Under the pieces are notes generated by a model. It was not told the origin of the DNA and did no database searches. It saw only the letters and a program-made list of their open reading frames with translations. A DNA stretch of 8,067 nucleotides from Candidatus Sodaliphilus limicaballi. GTDB lineage: Bacteria > Bacteroidota > Bacteroidia > Bacteroidales > Muribaculaceae. Of the stretch, positions 1 to 6,210 are shown one piece after another. How positions within the stretch are numbered: position 1 is the first letter of the stretch; the number at the start of each line of letters is the position of its first letter. The position numbers were made by a program, and so were the translations under genes. Location of the stretch: contig JAGHSP010000101.1 in assembly GCA_018065815.1 (NCBI GenBank), forward strand, positions 1 through 8,067, read 5' to 3'.

Positions 1-48
1 TTGATAAGTAAAAAATGTAAAATCTGATTAATCTGAAATAAAATTCCC

Positions 49-1767
49 TTATTTCTGTTTCTGTGGTTTATTTGATTTGATGAACTCGTCGATGTTGGTG
101 GCGTTGAGTTTGCGGGCTATCTGCACGCGCTTGTTATAGACTGTTCCCAGGCTTTTGTACTTCATGCACACCATGATCACTGTGCGTGAGAACCCGCAGC
201 AGTACAGGGCGAGGAAGTTGATTTCGTCGTCGCGCAGAGTGCCTCCGGCGGCTTCCTGGGCCTTGATGAGGATGCCGTCGTGCAGGTCGTTGGCGATTGA
301 CTGGATGTCTTTGAGGAATGACTCGCTGTTGCCGTCGCTCACGGCCATCATGCTGTTGAACTTGGCGGCAAACTTCTTCTCGTCGTACTCGTAGGACCAC
401 AATATGAGTTGGTGCAGGTTCTTGATCTGCTCGTCGATGATGTTCCTGATTTCATTCACTTTGCGTGTGCTCTCGTCGGCCTCGGTGAGCTTGTTTTCAT
501 ACAGGTGCAGGGTGCTTTGCATTTCTTCAAGGCTGTGGAGCGAGTTGTCAAGGTCGGCTGTTAGCAGCTCATATTCGTTTTGCTTGATTTTGAGCCGGTT
601 GCGGTAGCGCAGGGCAAAGAGTGCAATGACCAGTGCGGCAATCACGATGACGGCGGCGCCCGTCAATGTGCGGTGCAGCTCGGCTTGCAGCGTCTGGCTG
701 CGTAGCTCGGCCTTCTGGGTGTCGTAGTTCTTCTCCACGGCCAGCAGCCTGTGGTTGAGGCTGCTGATGAGAATCGAGTCGCCCATGTCGTTGGCTCGGT
801 CGTAGTACCACCGCGACAGGGCGTCGTTGTGGCTCGCTTTCTCAATCTCCGACATGGTGTTGTAGTACCACATGATGTCGGCCGTGGTGGTGCGTTCGGG
901 TGAATTGTCCACGACGATTCTTGCCGAGTCGATGTGCCCCATGTGCAGGTGGCACAGAGCCAGGCAGTAGTGAGCCCGCGGATGTGTCTTGATGCCTTGC
1001 GCAGCATCGAGCGCCCGCAGTGCAAGTGACTTGGCGGTGGGGTAGTCCTTAGCTATCTCGCAGTAGTACTCGGCGAGTTTGAACAGGTTGCTGAACTTCT
1101 GCCGCTGGTCTCCCATGCTGTCGGCAAGAGTGATGGCATTGTTAAGGTACAGCACAGCGCTGTCGCCTTTGCCCTTGATGTTGCGGTAGATGGTGCCAAG
1201 CTGGCTCAGGCAGGCGAGTTTGGAGTGCTTGTCGTTCACTTGGTCGAACAGAGGCAGCGCCTCGCGGTATTTGTCCACGGCGATGAGGTTGGCTCCCACC
1301 ACTTGCTGCTGGTAGATGTGTCCCAGCCGCAGTTTGGCCTGCGCACAGGTGCTAGGGTTGTCCTTCTGGGCAATGTCCTCGGCTTTGTGGAGGCATTCCA
1401 CCGCCTTGTCGAGGTTGCCGATGTCCTCGTTGACGCATCCTTGCAGCAGCAGTGCGCGTGCGTGGCGCGAGTCGTTGCCGCTGCGTGCATAGTGGTCCAC
1501 AGCTATGCCTATGATGCTGTCGCTGGCGATGGCGCGGTTGCTGTTGAGTCGGGCTTCGGTCATGAGCAAGGCGTGGTAGGCCTTGTCGTCATCGTTGAGC
1601 CCGTTGGCAGGCAATGCTTTGAGCTCTTTCAGCGCTCCGTTGCTGTTCCCCTGCGCGAGCAAGGTGTCGGCCAGCGCCAGGCGATGAGCATAGTCACCGC
1701 CACCACATGAATGCAGCGACAACACGGCGGCGAGCGCCACGACTATATGCAGCAGTTTCTTTATCAC
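49..1767 (-). CDS. TPR / transmembrane / HTH membrane-bound regulator
   Basis: This 572-residue protein looks like a one-piece envelope sensor and transcription regulator. It starts with a signal sequence (residues 1-20) ending in LHS-C, so C21 may be lipidated. Residues about 30-340 are helical TPR-like repeats with typical A/L/Y spacing. A hydrophobic membrane segment at about 367-386 is followed by the basic stretch RYRNRLKIK, which places the C-terminus in the cytoplasm by the positive-inside rule. Residues about 390-455 look like coiled coil. Residues about 509-560 resemble a LuxR-type helix-turn-helix (LRDDEINFLALYCCGFS, then GTVYNKRVQIARKLN). Such TPR-TM-HTH proteins are common in Bacteroidetes; ligand and targets are not visible. 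The start is GTG at 1767, chosen because it gives a complete signal peptide and lies 4 nt after a strong -7 box, implying leaderless mRNA. The gene follows the TonB-domain gene by 39 bp. The HTH assignment is by resemblance and is moderately sure. Confidence 0.8.
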   Translation of the reverse strand: MIKKLLHIVVALAAVLSLHSCGGGDYAHRLALADTLLAQGNSNGALKELKALPANGLNDDDKAYHALLMTEARLNSNRAIASDSIIGIAVDHYARSGNDSRHARALLLQGCVNEDIGNLDKAVECLHKAEDIAQKDNPSTCAQAKLRLGHIYQQQVVGANLIAVDKYREALPLFDQVNDKHSKLACLSQLGTIYRNIKGKGDSAVLYLNNAITLADSMGDQRQKFSNLFKLAEYYCEIAKDYPTAKSLALRALDAAQGIKTHPRAHYCLALCHLHMGHIDSARIVVDNSPERTTTADIMWYYNTMSEIEKASHNDALSRWYYDRANDMGDSILISSLNHRLLAVEKNYDTQKAELRSQTLQAELHRTLTGAAVIVIAALVIALFALRYRNRLKIKQNEYELLTADLDNSLHSLEEMQSTLHLYENKLTEADESTRKVNEIRNIIDEQIKNLHQLILWSYEYDEKKFAAKFNSMMAVSDGNSESFLKDIQSIANDLHDGILIKAQEAAGGTLRDDEINFLALYCCGFSRTVIMVCMKYKSLGTVYNKRVQIARKLNATNIDEFIKSNKPQKQK

Positions 1768-1771
1768 GTTG

Positions 1772-1802
1772 CAAAGTTACAAAAAATCGTCAGTTCAGCA
1801 AA
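1772..1802 (-). promoter_or_regulatory. Bacteroidetes-type promoter of the TPR-HTH regulator gene
   Basis: Read on the minus strand, TTTG (1802-1799) is followed after exactly 19 bp by TAACTTTG (1779-1772). This fits the Bacteroidetes primary sigma factor pattern TTTG-N19-TAnnTTTG. The GTG start codon begins only 4 nt past the -7 box, so the 5' untranslated leader should be absent or only a few bases. The promoter sits inside the 39-bp gap after the TonB-domain gene, so the regulator can be transcribed separately from the genes upstream. Confidence 0.75.
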
Positions 1803-1806
1803 CGCT

Positions 1807-2220
1807 TTATTTTTGCGGATTGAAGGTGATGGGTAATATATATGGCATGTCTTGCACCTCACCGCGGTAACTGCCGGGAATGAAGCGGGGAAAAGTCTTA
1901 CACACTCTCACGACTTCCTCGTCAATTTCCGGGTGAACCGACCGCACTATCTTGATGTCGGTGACATCGCCCGTCCGGGTGACGGTAAACTGCACGATGA
2001 CCTTGCCGCCAAACACCTCGCACGTTTGGGGATAATGAAAATTCTTTACTATATACTCTATAAGGGCATTCTCCCCTCCGGGAAACGAGGGTCTCACAAT
2101 GTCGCCGTCAAATGTGGCTTGCCTCTGCACTGCGTGGTCATAGTCGGCACGGATGCTTTGCACCCGGCTGCTGCAACTCATGCACAACATGGCTATGAAT
2201 ATATAGATACAACTTTTCAT
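1807..2220 (-). CDS. short TonB C-terminal-domain protein
   Basis: This 137-residue protein consists mainly of a TonB C-terminal domain (TonB_C/PF03544 type) at residues about 45-134. Recognisable segments are FPGGENALIEYIVKNFHYPQ, then GKVIVQFTVTRTGDVTDIKI, and the closing PYILPITF. In TonB this domain touches the TonB box of outer-membrane transporters. Classical TonB also has a cytoplasmic-membrane helix and a long proline-rich periplasmic spacer. Here only about 30 residues separate the N-terminal hydrophobic segment (residues 3-15) from the domain, and there is no proline-rich spacer. C16 in CMSC could be a lipid-attachment cysteine, but the lipobox is poor. Energy transduction with ExbB/ExbD is therefore doubtful; a structural or binding role in the envelope is possible. 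It starts 6 bp after the preceding lipoprotein gene, so the two are probably co-transcribed. Confidence 0.85.
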   Translation of the reverse strand: MKSCIYIFIAMLCMSCSSRVQSIRADYDHAVQRQATFDGDIVRPSFPGGENALIEYIVKNFHYPQTCEVFGGKVIVQFTVTRTGDVTDIKIVRSVHPEIDEEVVRVCKTFPRFIPGSYRGEVQDMPYILPITFNPQK

Positions 2221-2226
2221 ATATTG

Positions 2227-2739
2227 TCATTCTGCAATTGCTAATTCAAAATCCCTATATGTGATTTTGTTCTCAGAGTCAATGTTAAGTTCAATTTCGT
2301 TTTCAGCGCATTGGTACTCTTCTTTCGAAATCCATAGGGTGTTTTGTTGGGTGCGTCCTGTTTTGTTAAATAGACGGTCAACGGTTGCAGGAGATGTGGC
2401 ATAGCACCACTTGTCGCCCAACTTGCACGCTCCATATACACTATCCATGGGAATACCGTGTTCGCCATGATAGGTTTCTAGCTTGAGATTACACACGAAA
2501 TCGTATGGCCTATTGGGATCTTCCGATTCGACCCACGCGGTATCAGGGGTTTCAAGGCACTTGATGTAAAAGGCGTCGGCATCATTGAACTCCTCAAGGT
2601 TGGCGCTATCGAGGATATTAGCCAGTGCTTTGCCCACAGCAGGGTCTTTGAATTCAAGGACCTCGGTTTGCACGTCAAATTTGTTGCTGCAACCCGCAAG
2701 GCACGTCATCAAGATTATTGCATAAAGGAGATGTTTCAT
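2227..2739 (-). CDS. small lipoprotein of unknown function
   Basis: I do not recognise a family for this 170-residue protein. The start at 2739 (MKHLLYAIIL) gives a textbook lipoprotein signal peptide with lipobox LAGC and lipidated C17. An in-frame extension to 2826 would place non-signal residues in front and would translate the repeat at 2747-2776, so it was rejected. The mature part is acidic and contains five further cysteines, at approximate residues 61, 83, 105, 112 and 144, so disulfides are possible in the periplasm. The gene ends 6 bp before the TonB-domain gene, suggesting a two-gene transcription unit. No clear TAnnTTTG box precedes it; it is either read through from the TPR gene 65 bp upstream or driven from within the 2740-2804 gap, which holds the 30-bp repeat. 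Confidence 0.75.
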   Translation of the reverse strand: MKHLLYAIILMTCLAGCSNKFDVQTEVLEFKDPAVGKALANILDSANLEEFNDADAFYIKCLETPDTAWVESEDPNRPYDFVCNLKLETYHGEHGIPMDSVYGACKLGDKWCYATSPATVDRLFNKTGRTQQNTLWISKEEYQCAENEIELNIDSENKITYRDFELAIAE

Positions 2740-2746
2740 AGCTTTA

Positions 2747-2776
2747 AATTGCCAAATTCTTTCGGTTATACCGTGG
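2747..2776 (+). repeat. 30-bp direct repeat, copy A
   Basis: This copy matches 4528-4557 in 27 of 30 positions and in the same orientation; the first 21 bases (2747-2767) are identical. It includes the hyphenated palindrome CGGTTATACCG. It lies 7 bp upstream of the small lipoprotein start codon, between that gene and the secreted TPR gene. Neither copy is within a real coding region. Together the copies bracket the secreted TPR gene. Confidence 0.75.
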
Positions 2777-2804
2777 TTTTTGCTCGCTTGTTGCTGTTCT
2801 GCTG

Positions 2805-4346
2805 TTAGGACTTTATTTTCTCCCACTCGGCAGTGAAAGTGGAGGTGATAGCATCGTCGTTCAGGTCAAACAACGCTCGTGTCTTGTCGTCAATCTCCAT
2901 AGCATGCTGGTTGTCGCGCACGTAGTTGAGCACACGTTTCATCACGGTGATATATCCTTTGAGGTCTAGCTCCTTGACTTTGTTCTCGATACAATAGTCG
3001 ACGATTGCAGCCATGAAGGGTGACGCATATTGCGACATCGACATCTCGCTGCTCAATGTGAGCGACACATCGCTGGTGTTGATAGTCCACATGATGAGAG
3101 CATGGTTAAACTTGGTGCGCAGTGCGCTCACGCTGTCGTAGGGGGCGGTGATGAGCCAGTCGGCAATCTGCTTGATGTTGCCACGATGTTTCTTGCACCC
3201 TTTGTCATCGCTTAATTCCTGGGTCGATGGCACATCTATACGAGCTGCCACATGGGTGCGCAGGCGTGGCACGCCGCACAAGTCTTTGTTTTTTAGCTTA
3301 TTCTCATTGTTGAACCAGTCAATAAACGCTTTGATGCGTGCAGCGCATGAGTCATTGCTCCACATAGGTGTCTCGTTTCCGATTGCCAGCAGCCACATGT
3401 TGTAACCTTCAAGGTGGCCTGCGGCAAGGGCTTCGCGCTGTAACTTGAATACGGGCACATCATAGTAGTCGTGGCATGTGGTGTCCATGTGCTCCGTTGC
3501 CCGGCAGCGCAGTTGCATCACATCGTCTATACTCATCTCGCTGCCTGTATAGGGAATAGCATTGAGCACTGTCGAGTTTTCAAATTGCCAGTTGTAAGGC
3601 ACATCGCAGTCGTAGCTTGCGTTGCGTGGCATTGTGATGTTGTGGGTGAGCGAAACTTTCATAGAGTCGCCATCGCTCTTGATGTTTTCTCTGTAAATGT
3701 CATATATGAGTTTGCTCATTTCCTTGATGCGGTTCTCGTTGTCACGCTCAAGCACGATGTAGTTCTCGGCATACATGATAGCCCACACAGGGTCGTAGGT
3801 GTTACTGAATATGTTGGCAAGTCTATAATATGCCGGTGTATATACAGGATTGAGTGCTACCGACTGCTCAAAGTAGTCCACGGCTTTGTCGTAATCTTGT
3901 GCTGACATCGCCATGTTTCCCATCTCGACCAGCAGGCGTCCCGACTCGGGGAATTTCTTGAGCCCCTGGTTGTAGATTTTCAAGGCTTCGTCACGCTTCC
4001 CCAGGTAGTCAAGCGTGTTACCGGCTGCTACATAAGTGTCGGCGGTGGCATTGGGCAGTTTGAGCATGCGGTTAGTCCACACCTCGGCTTGGTCATATTG
4101 TTTTGCGACCGTGTGGGCATACACAATCTCGTACATAATGGTTTCGCTGCCGGGGTACTTCTTGTCGAGCATTGTGAGTAGTTCGATTGCTTCGTTAGGC
4201 ATGCCGTTGTCCATGAAGTGGATTGCCGCGTCCATTTTCTTGCGATCTTGCTCGCTCATCTCGTCCCTGGTGATTGCCAGCGCGTTGGCGGTTGTCAGCA
4301 TCGCCAGGAGAGTGAATAGTGCGGTGAGGAAATTTAAGTGTCTCAT
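2805..4346 (-). CDS. secreted tetratricopeptide-repeat protein
   Basis: This 513-residue exported protein has a Sec signal peptide (residues 1-24, ending in ANALA before ITRD) and about four to five TPR units at residues about 34-200. Examples are AIELLTMLDKKYPGSE, EALKIYNQGLKKFPES and KAVDYFEQSVALNPVYTPAY. The remaining 300 residues match no family I recognise and contain scattered cysteines. TPRs usually mount protein-protein contacts, so a periplasmic scaffold role is likely but unproven. The start at 4346 was chosen because the signal peptide begins there and the -7 promoter box lies just upstream at 4380-4387. A longer reading frame starting with TTG at 4382 would begin inside the promoter box. 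The gene is divergent from the DUF1573 gene and precedes the lipoprotein gene by 65 bp. Confidence 0.85.
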   Translation of the reverse strand: MRHLNFLTALFTLLAMLTTANALAITRDEMSEQDRKKMDAAIHFMDNGMPNEAIELLTMLDKKYPGSETIMYEIVYAHTVAKQYDQAEVWTNRMLKLPNATADTYVAAGNTLDYLGKRDEALKIYNQGLKKFPESGRLLVEMGNMAMSAQDYDKAVDYFEQSVALNPVYTPAYYRLANIFSNTYDPVWAIMYAENYIVLERDNENRIKEMSKLIYDIYRENIKSDGDSMKVSLTHNITMPRNASYDCDVPYNWQFENSTVLNAIPYTGSEMSIDDVMQLRCRATEHMDTTCHDYYDVPVFKLQREALAAGHLEGYNMWLLAIGNETPMWSNDSCAARIKAFIDWFNNENKLKNKDLCGVPRLRTHVAARIDVPSTQELSDDKGCKKHRGNIKQIADWLITAPYDSVSALRTKFNHALIMWTINTSDVSLTLSSEMSMSQYASPFMAAIVDYCIENKVKELDLKGYITVMKRVLNYVRDNQHAMEIDDKTRALFDLNDDAITSTFTAEWEKIKS

Positions 4347-4379
4347 AATCGTATTGGGGTTTCGTGTAAATTCTGGTTG

Positions 4380-4411
4380 CAAAGTTAACCCTTAATAATT
4401 TTAGGTGCAAG
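4380..4411 (-). promoter_or_regulatory. Bacteroidetes-type promoter of the secreted TPR gene
   Basis: On the minus strand CTTG (4411-4408) is separated by 20 bp from TAACTTTG (4387-4380), a close match to the Bacteroidetes -33/-7 pattern. The ATG at 4346 lies 33 nt beyond the box, giving a conventional short leader. This also supports 4346 rather than the upstream TTG as the translation start. Confidence 0.7.
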
Positions 4412-4470
4412 TAAATGGAGGAAAAAACGATATCATTTCCTGTGTTGCAAAAAGCTGATATATAGGTGTA

Positions 4471-4487
4471 TAGAAAAATATTTTCTA
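4471..4487. promoter_or_regulatory. AT-rich palindrome in the divergent promoter region (possible operator)
   Basis: The 17-bp palindrome TAGAAAAATATTTTCTA has 7-bp arms around a 3-bp centre. It overlaps an 8-bp palindrome CTAATTAG at 4485-4492. It lies between the divergent promoters of the TPR and DUF1573 genes, where an operator would be expected. The region is very AT-rich, so chance palindromes are likely. Confidence 0.2.
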
Positions 4488-4527
4488 ATTAGTGCGATAT
4501 TATCGTGTTTTTTAGGGCACTATTGAG

Positions 4528-4557
4528 AATTGCCAAATTCTTTCGGTTGTTCCGTTG
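4528..4557 (+). repeat. 30-bp direct repeat, copy B
   Basis: This second copy of the 2747-2776 repeat has the first 21 bases identical (4528-4548) and three substitutions after that. It lies in the intergenic region about 180 bp upstream of the secreted TPR start codon and 15 bp upstream of the -33 box of the DUF1573 promoter. It is in the same orientation as copy A, so recombination between the copies would delete about 1.8 kb carrying the whole TPR gene. Confidence 0.75.
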
Positions 4558-4572
4558 CTTGGTGTGAAAAAG

Positions 4573-4604
4573 TTTGGTTTTGCGTGATAATAGTAGTATC
4601 TTTG
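4573..4604 (+). promoter_or_regulatory. Bacteroidetes-type promoter of the DUF1573 gene
   Basis: TTTG at 4573-4576 is followed after 20 bp by TATCTTTG at 4597-4604. The start codon at 4609 begins 4 nt past the box, the same geometry as at the regulator gene at 1767. This again implies a leaderless or nearly leaderless transcript. Confidence 0.75.
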
Positions 4605-4608
4605 CATC

Positions 4609-5001
4609 ATGATGCGACGCGTTGTGATATTGCTTGTGCTTGCACTGGGTGCAATAGCTGCGTGGGCTTGCGAGAAGAACGACTCAACAAGGCTCACGTT
4701 TGGCAAGACTATGCACGACTTTGGCGAGATAAGCATGCACGCCGGCAAGATCATGTGCCAGTTTGAGTGCGTGAATAATAGCGATAGCTCCGTGGTAATC
4801 CTTGGTGTGCTTGCCAACTGCGGGTGCACAACCCCCATCTATCCCAAGGACCCTATTCAGCCTGGTGCCACAGCCGTGGTTCAGGTAACCTACGACACCA
4901 CAGGCCGCCCCGACGGTGAGTTTGAGAAAGAAGTGGTGCTTCACACCACAGCCCCCAAGCCGCGCATTGCCCTGACCGTGCGAGGCCACGCCGTGCGTTG
5001 A
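4609..5001 (+). CDS. DUF1573 family exported protein
   Basis: This 130-residue protein matches the DUF1573 (PF07610) family, abundant in Bacteroidetes, which has an immunoglobulin-like beta fold. The hallmark is visible: HDFGEI at residues 36-41, then NCGCTTP at 70-76 and the strand-turn pattern PIQPGATAVVQVTYDTTGRP. An N-terminal hydrophobic segment (residues 5-20) ends AWA-C21. This could be a weak lipobox with C21 lipidated or a signal peptidase I site. The biochemical role of the family is not established. The start is one of two adjacent ATG codons (4609 and 4612), lying just 4 nt past the -7 box with no room for a ribosome binding site. The gene converges on the Rpn gene with an 18-bp gap and no obvious terminator between them. 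Confidence 0.88.
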   Translation: MMRRVVILLVLALGAIAAWACEKNDSTRLTFGKTMHDFGEISMHAGKIMCQFECVNNSDSSVVILGVLANCGCTTPIYPKDPIQPGATAVVQVTYDTTGRPDGEFEKEVVLHTTAPKPRIALTVRGHAVR

Positions 5002-5019
5002 TAGGGGGCATAGTGATAA

Positions 5020-5922
5020 TTACATATTTTCTATTTGTTCCCTCGAGAGCTTGGTGTAACGCATGATTTTCTCAATGGATTCTCCGTCTTGAAGCATCGC
5101 GCGTGCCATCTCAAATGCTTTTTCTTCACGTCCCTCAACAAGTCCCTCGGCACGTCCTTCAACAAGTCCCTCGGCGCGTCCCTCGGCAAGTCCTTCGGCA
5201 CGTCCCTCGGCGCGTTCATTTCTCATCACAGAGAGATTCGTGCGATATGAGTCAAGGCTGATGTTGTAGATTTCGCGTTCTTGCTCGGTCATGTTGACCA
5301 ACTCCGAGATATTGCCTACCTTGCTGAAGATAGGGCGTTGTGCCTGGAAAGGCATTGGTGTAGTCATAGTTTCCATATTTGCCAAATTGTACAGCCAATA
5401 ATCCATGTAGGTTTTGCAGTCAGATTCTTGCATCTTGCGGTAGCCGGGTAACTCAAGAGTAAATGCTTTGAGATTTTCGTTGAATATCTCACCCGTCTCA
5501 TTCACTTTCATCTGGATAGTACGAATAGACTGTGGTTTGAATCCTTGAAGGTGAAAATTAATGAAGAACACGCCATATACAGGGGTGAGTTTATAATCCC
5601 ATTCAGTGTTCCCTTTCTCAGCCTGAGAAGAAATGCTTCGCGAGAGATAATAGATGATACGGTCTGAAAAGTTGAGTTGACCTTTATTCTGCATCTCGAC
5701 AATCACCTCGCTGCCATCATCACATGTGCAGCGCAGGTCATAGATAACGCCACGCTCATACTTCGTCAATCCCAACTCGTCCTTGTCAAGAAATAAAACA
5801 TGTGCGATAGGTGATTTAGGCTCAAGCAGATCGTTAAGGAATGCAATCATCACATCCTCATTTCCAAAGATCTTCTTGAAACCGAAGTCCGTAAGAGGGT
5901 TTATGTATCTTGGAGTATTCAT
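5020..5922 (-). CDS. Rpn-family PD-(D/E)XK nuclease / transposase-like protein
   Basis: This 300-residue protein belongs to the Rpn / PDDEXK_2 (PF12784) group, often labelled 'putative transposase'. Family members are DNA nucleases that promote recombination in E. coli, and some act in phage defence. The N-terminal signature NPLTDFGFKKIFGNED is at residues 8-23. The nuclease core is seen as YDLRC (D62) and VEMQ (E76, Q78), followed by FSDRIIYYLSRSISSQAEKG. Both core acidic residues are present, so it may be active. Residues 237-265 form a repeat of four-residue AEGR/AEGL/VEGR units. The end (residues 266-300) is helical, in the 'EKIMRYTKLSREQIENM' style usual for this family. A TATCTTTG box lies 49 bp upstream of the start. 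GC content looks lower than in the DUF1573 gene, compatible with an accessory origin. Confidence 0.88.
   Translation of the reverse strand: MNTPRYINPLTDFGFKKIFGNEDVMIAFLNDLLEPKSPIAHVLFLDKDELGLTKYERGVIYDLRCTCDDGSEVIVEMQNKGQLNFSDRIIYYLSRSISSQAEKGNTEWDYKLTPVYGVFFINFHLQGFKPQSIRTIQMKVNETGEIFNENLKAFTLELPGYRKMQESDCKTYMDYWLYNLANMETMTTPMPFQAQRPIFSKVGNISELVNMTEQEREIYNISLDSYRTNLSVMRNERAEGRAEGLAEGRAEGLVEGRAEGLVEGREEKAFEMARAMLQDGESIEKIMRYTKLSREQIENM
5129..5212. repeat. 12-bp tandem repeat (7 units, 24-bp higher order) inside the Rpn gene
   Basis: Seven in-frame 12-bp units of the form cgtccctcggca / agtccctcggca alternate so that the better period is 24 bp. Each unit encodes xEGR or xEGL. Differences between units are few (cctc/cttc, aaca/ggca/ggcg). 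Being a multiple of 3, unit gain or loss would change tail length without breaking the frame. Confidence 0.9.
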
Positions 5923-5970
5923 ATCATTCTCAAAAATTGTGTTGTTTCAGTAGATAACCGACTTTGTGGG

Positions 5971-5978
5971 CAAAGATA
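5971..5978 (-). promoter_or_regulatory. probable -7 box of the Rpn gene
   Basis: TATCTTTG on the minus strand matches the Bacteroidetes -7 consensus and is identical to the DUF1573 box. It is preceded by a T-rich tract, but no convincing TTTG lies 19-21 bp upstream (the nearest TTG is 23 bp away). The predicted leader is about 45 nt. Confidence 0.5.
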
Positions 5979-6060
5979 CAAAAAAATACATAAATAACGC
6001 ACAATAAAGCCTCCGAACAGTCGTTTTGCAGATTATTTAACATATTTCTGCTATTTAGGG

Positions 6061-6173
6061 TAACTACTCAGTTATGGGATTATCTCTCGCAGATCTCGCG
6101 GATGACGCAGATTTTAATTTCAGGAGGATGATTTCGTAATAAACGTTGGTTCAGGGCTATAGCTGAGTAGTTA
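6061..6173. mobile_element. MITE-like element with imperfect terminal inverted repeats
   Basis: The left end TAACTACTCAGTTATGG (6061-6077) is matched by the inverted right end at 6157-6173, whose reverse complement reads TAACTACTCAGCTATAG; the outer 11 bp are perfect. The 113-bp body has no gene and contains three 9-bp tandem units. Size, end structure and intergenic site fit a non-autonomous mobile repeat or other interspersed repeat. Target-site duplication is unclear; a TA dinucleotide is possible. A folded RNA element is an alternative, because the whole unit could form one long stem. Confidence 0.45.
6088..6114. repeat. 9-bp tandem repeat inside the MITE-like element
   Basis: Three consecutive units, CGCAGATCT, CGCGGATGA and CGCAGATTT, share the core CGC(A/G)GAT. 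From memory, similar 'CGCAGAT' runs recur in intergenic DNA of Bacteroidales; this needs a search to confirm. Confidence 0.6.
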
Positions 6174-6193
6174 TAAGTATTCAGCTATGAGAT
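6174..6193. repeat. extra copy of the MITE-like terminal repeat
   Basis: The sequence TAAGTATTCAGCTATGAGAT matches the left terminus at 6061-6080 in 16 of 20 positions and in the same orientation. It directly abuts the right terminus, so 6157-6193 forms a back-to-back imperfect palindrome. Confidence 0.5.
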
Positions 6194-6210
6194 GGTACCC
6201 TGTAAAAGCA

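Noticed and set aside
1225..1710. 161-codon open frame on the plus strand
   Set aside because: It lies antisense inside the regulator gene, has no promoter or recognisable domain, and reflects the GC-rich codon pattern of the real gene.
1808..1815. Plus-strand TATTTTTG resembling a -7 box
   Set aside because: There is no -33 partner and no plus-strand gene downstream; it overlaps the stop of the TonB-domain gene.
2740..2826. Upstream extension of the small lipoprotein to 2826
   Set aside because: It would overlap the TPR stop, translate the 30-bp repeat and put 29 residues before a perfect lipoprotein signal.
3471..3905. 144-codon open frame on the plus strand
   Set aside because: It is antisense to the secreted TPR gene, with no family resemblance and no start signals.
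4347..4382. Upstream in-frame extension of the secreted TPR gene starting with TTG at 4382
   Set aside because: The TTG is part of the TAACTTTGC promoter box and the extension would bury the signal peptide.
4495..4514. CGATATTATCG followed by a T run, terminator-like
   Set aside because: The stem is only 5 bp with a 1-nt centre, and no plus-strand gene ends there.
5129..5212. CRISPR-like repeats
   Set aside because: The 12-bp units are contiguous with no spacers and are in frame inside the Rpn gene.
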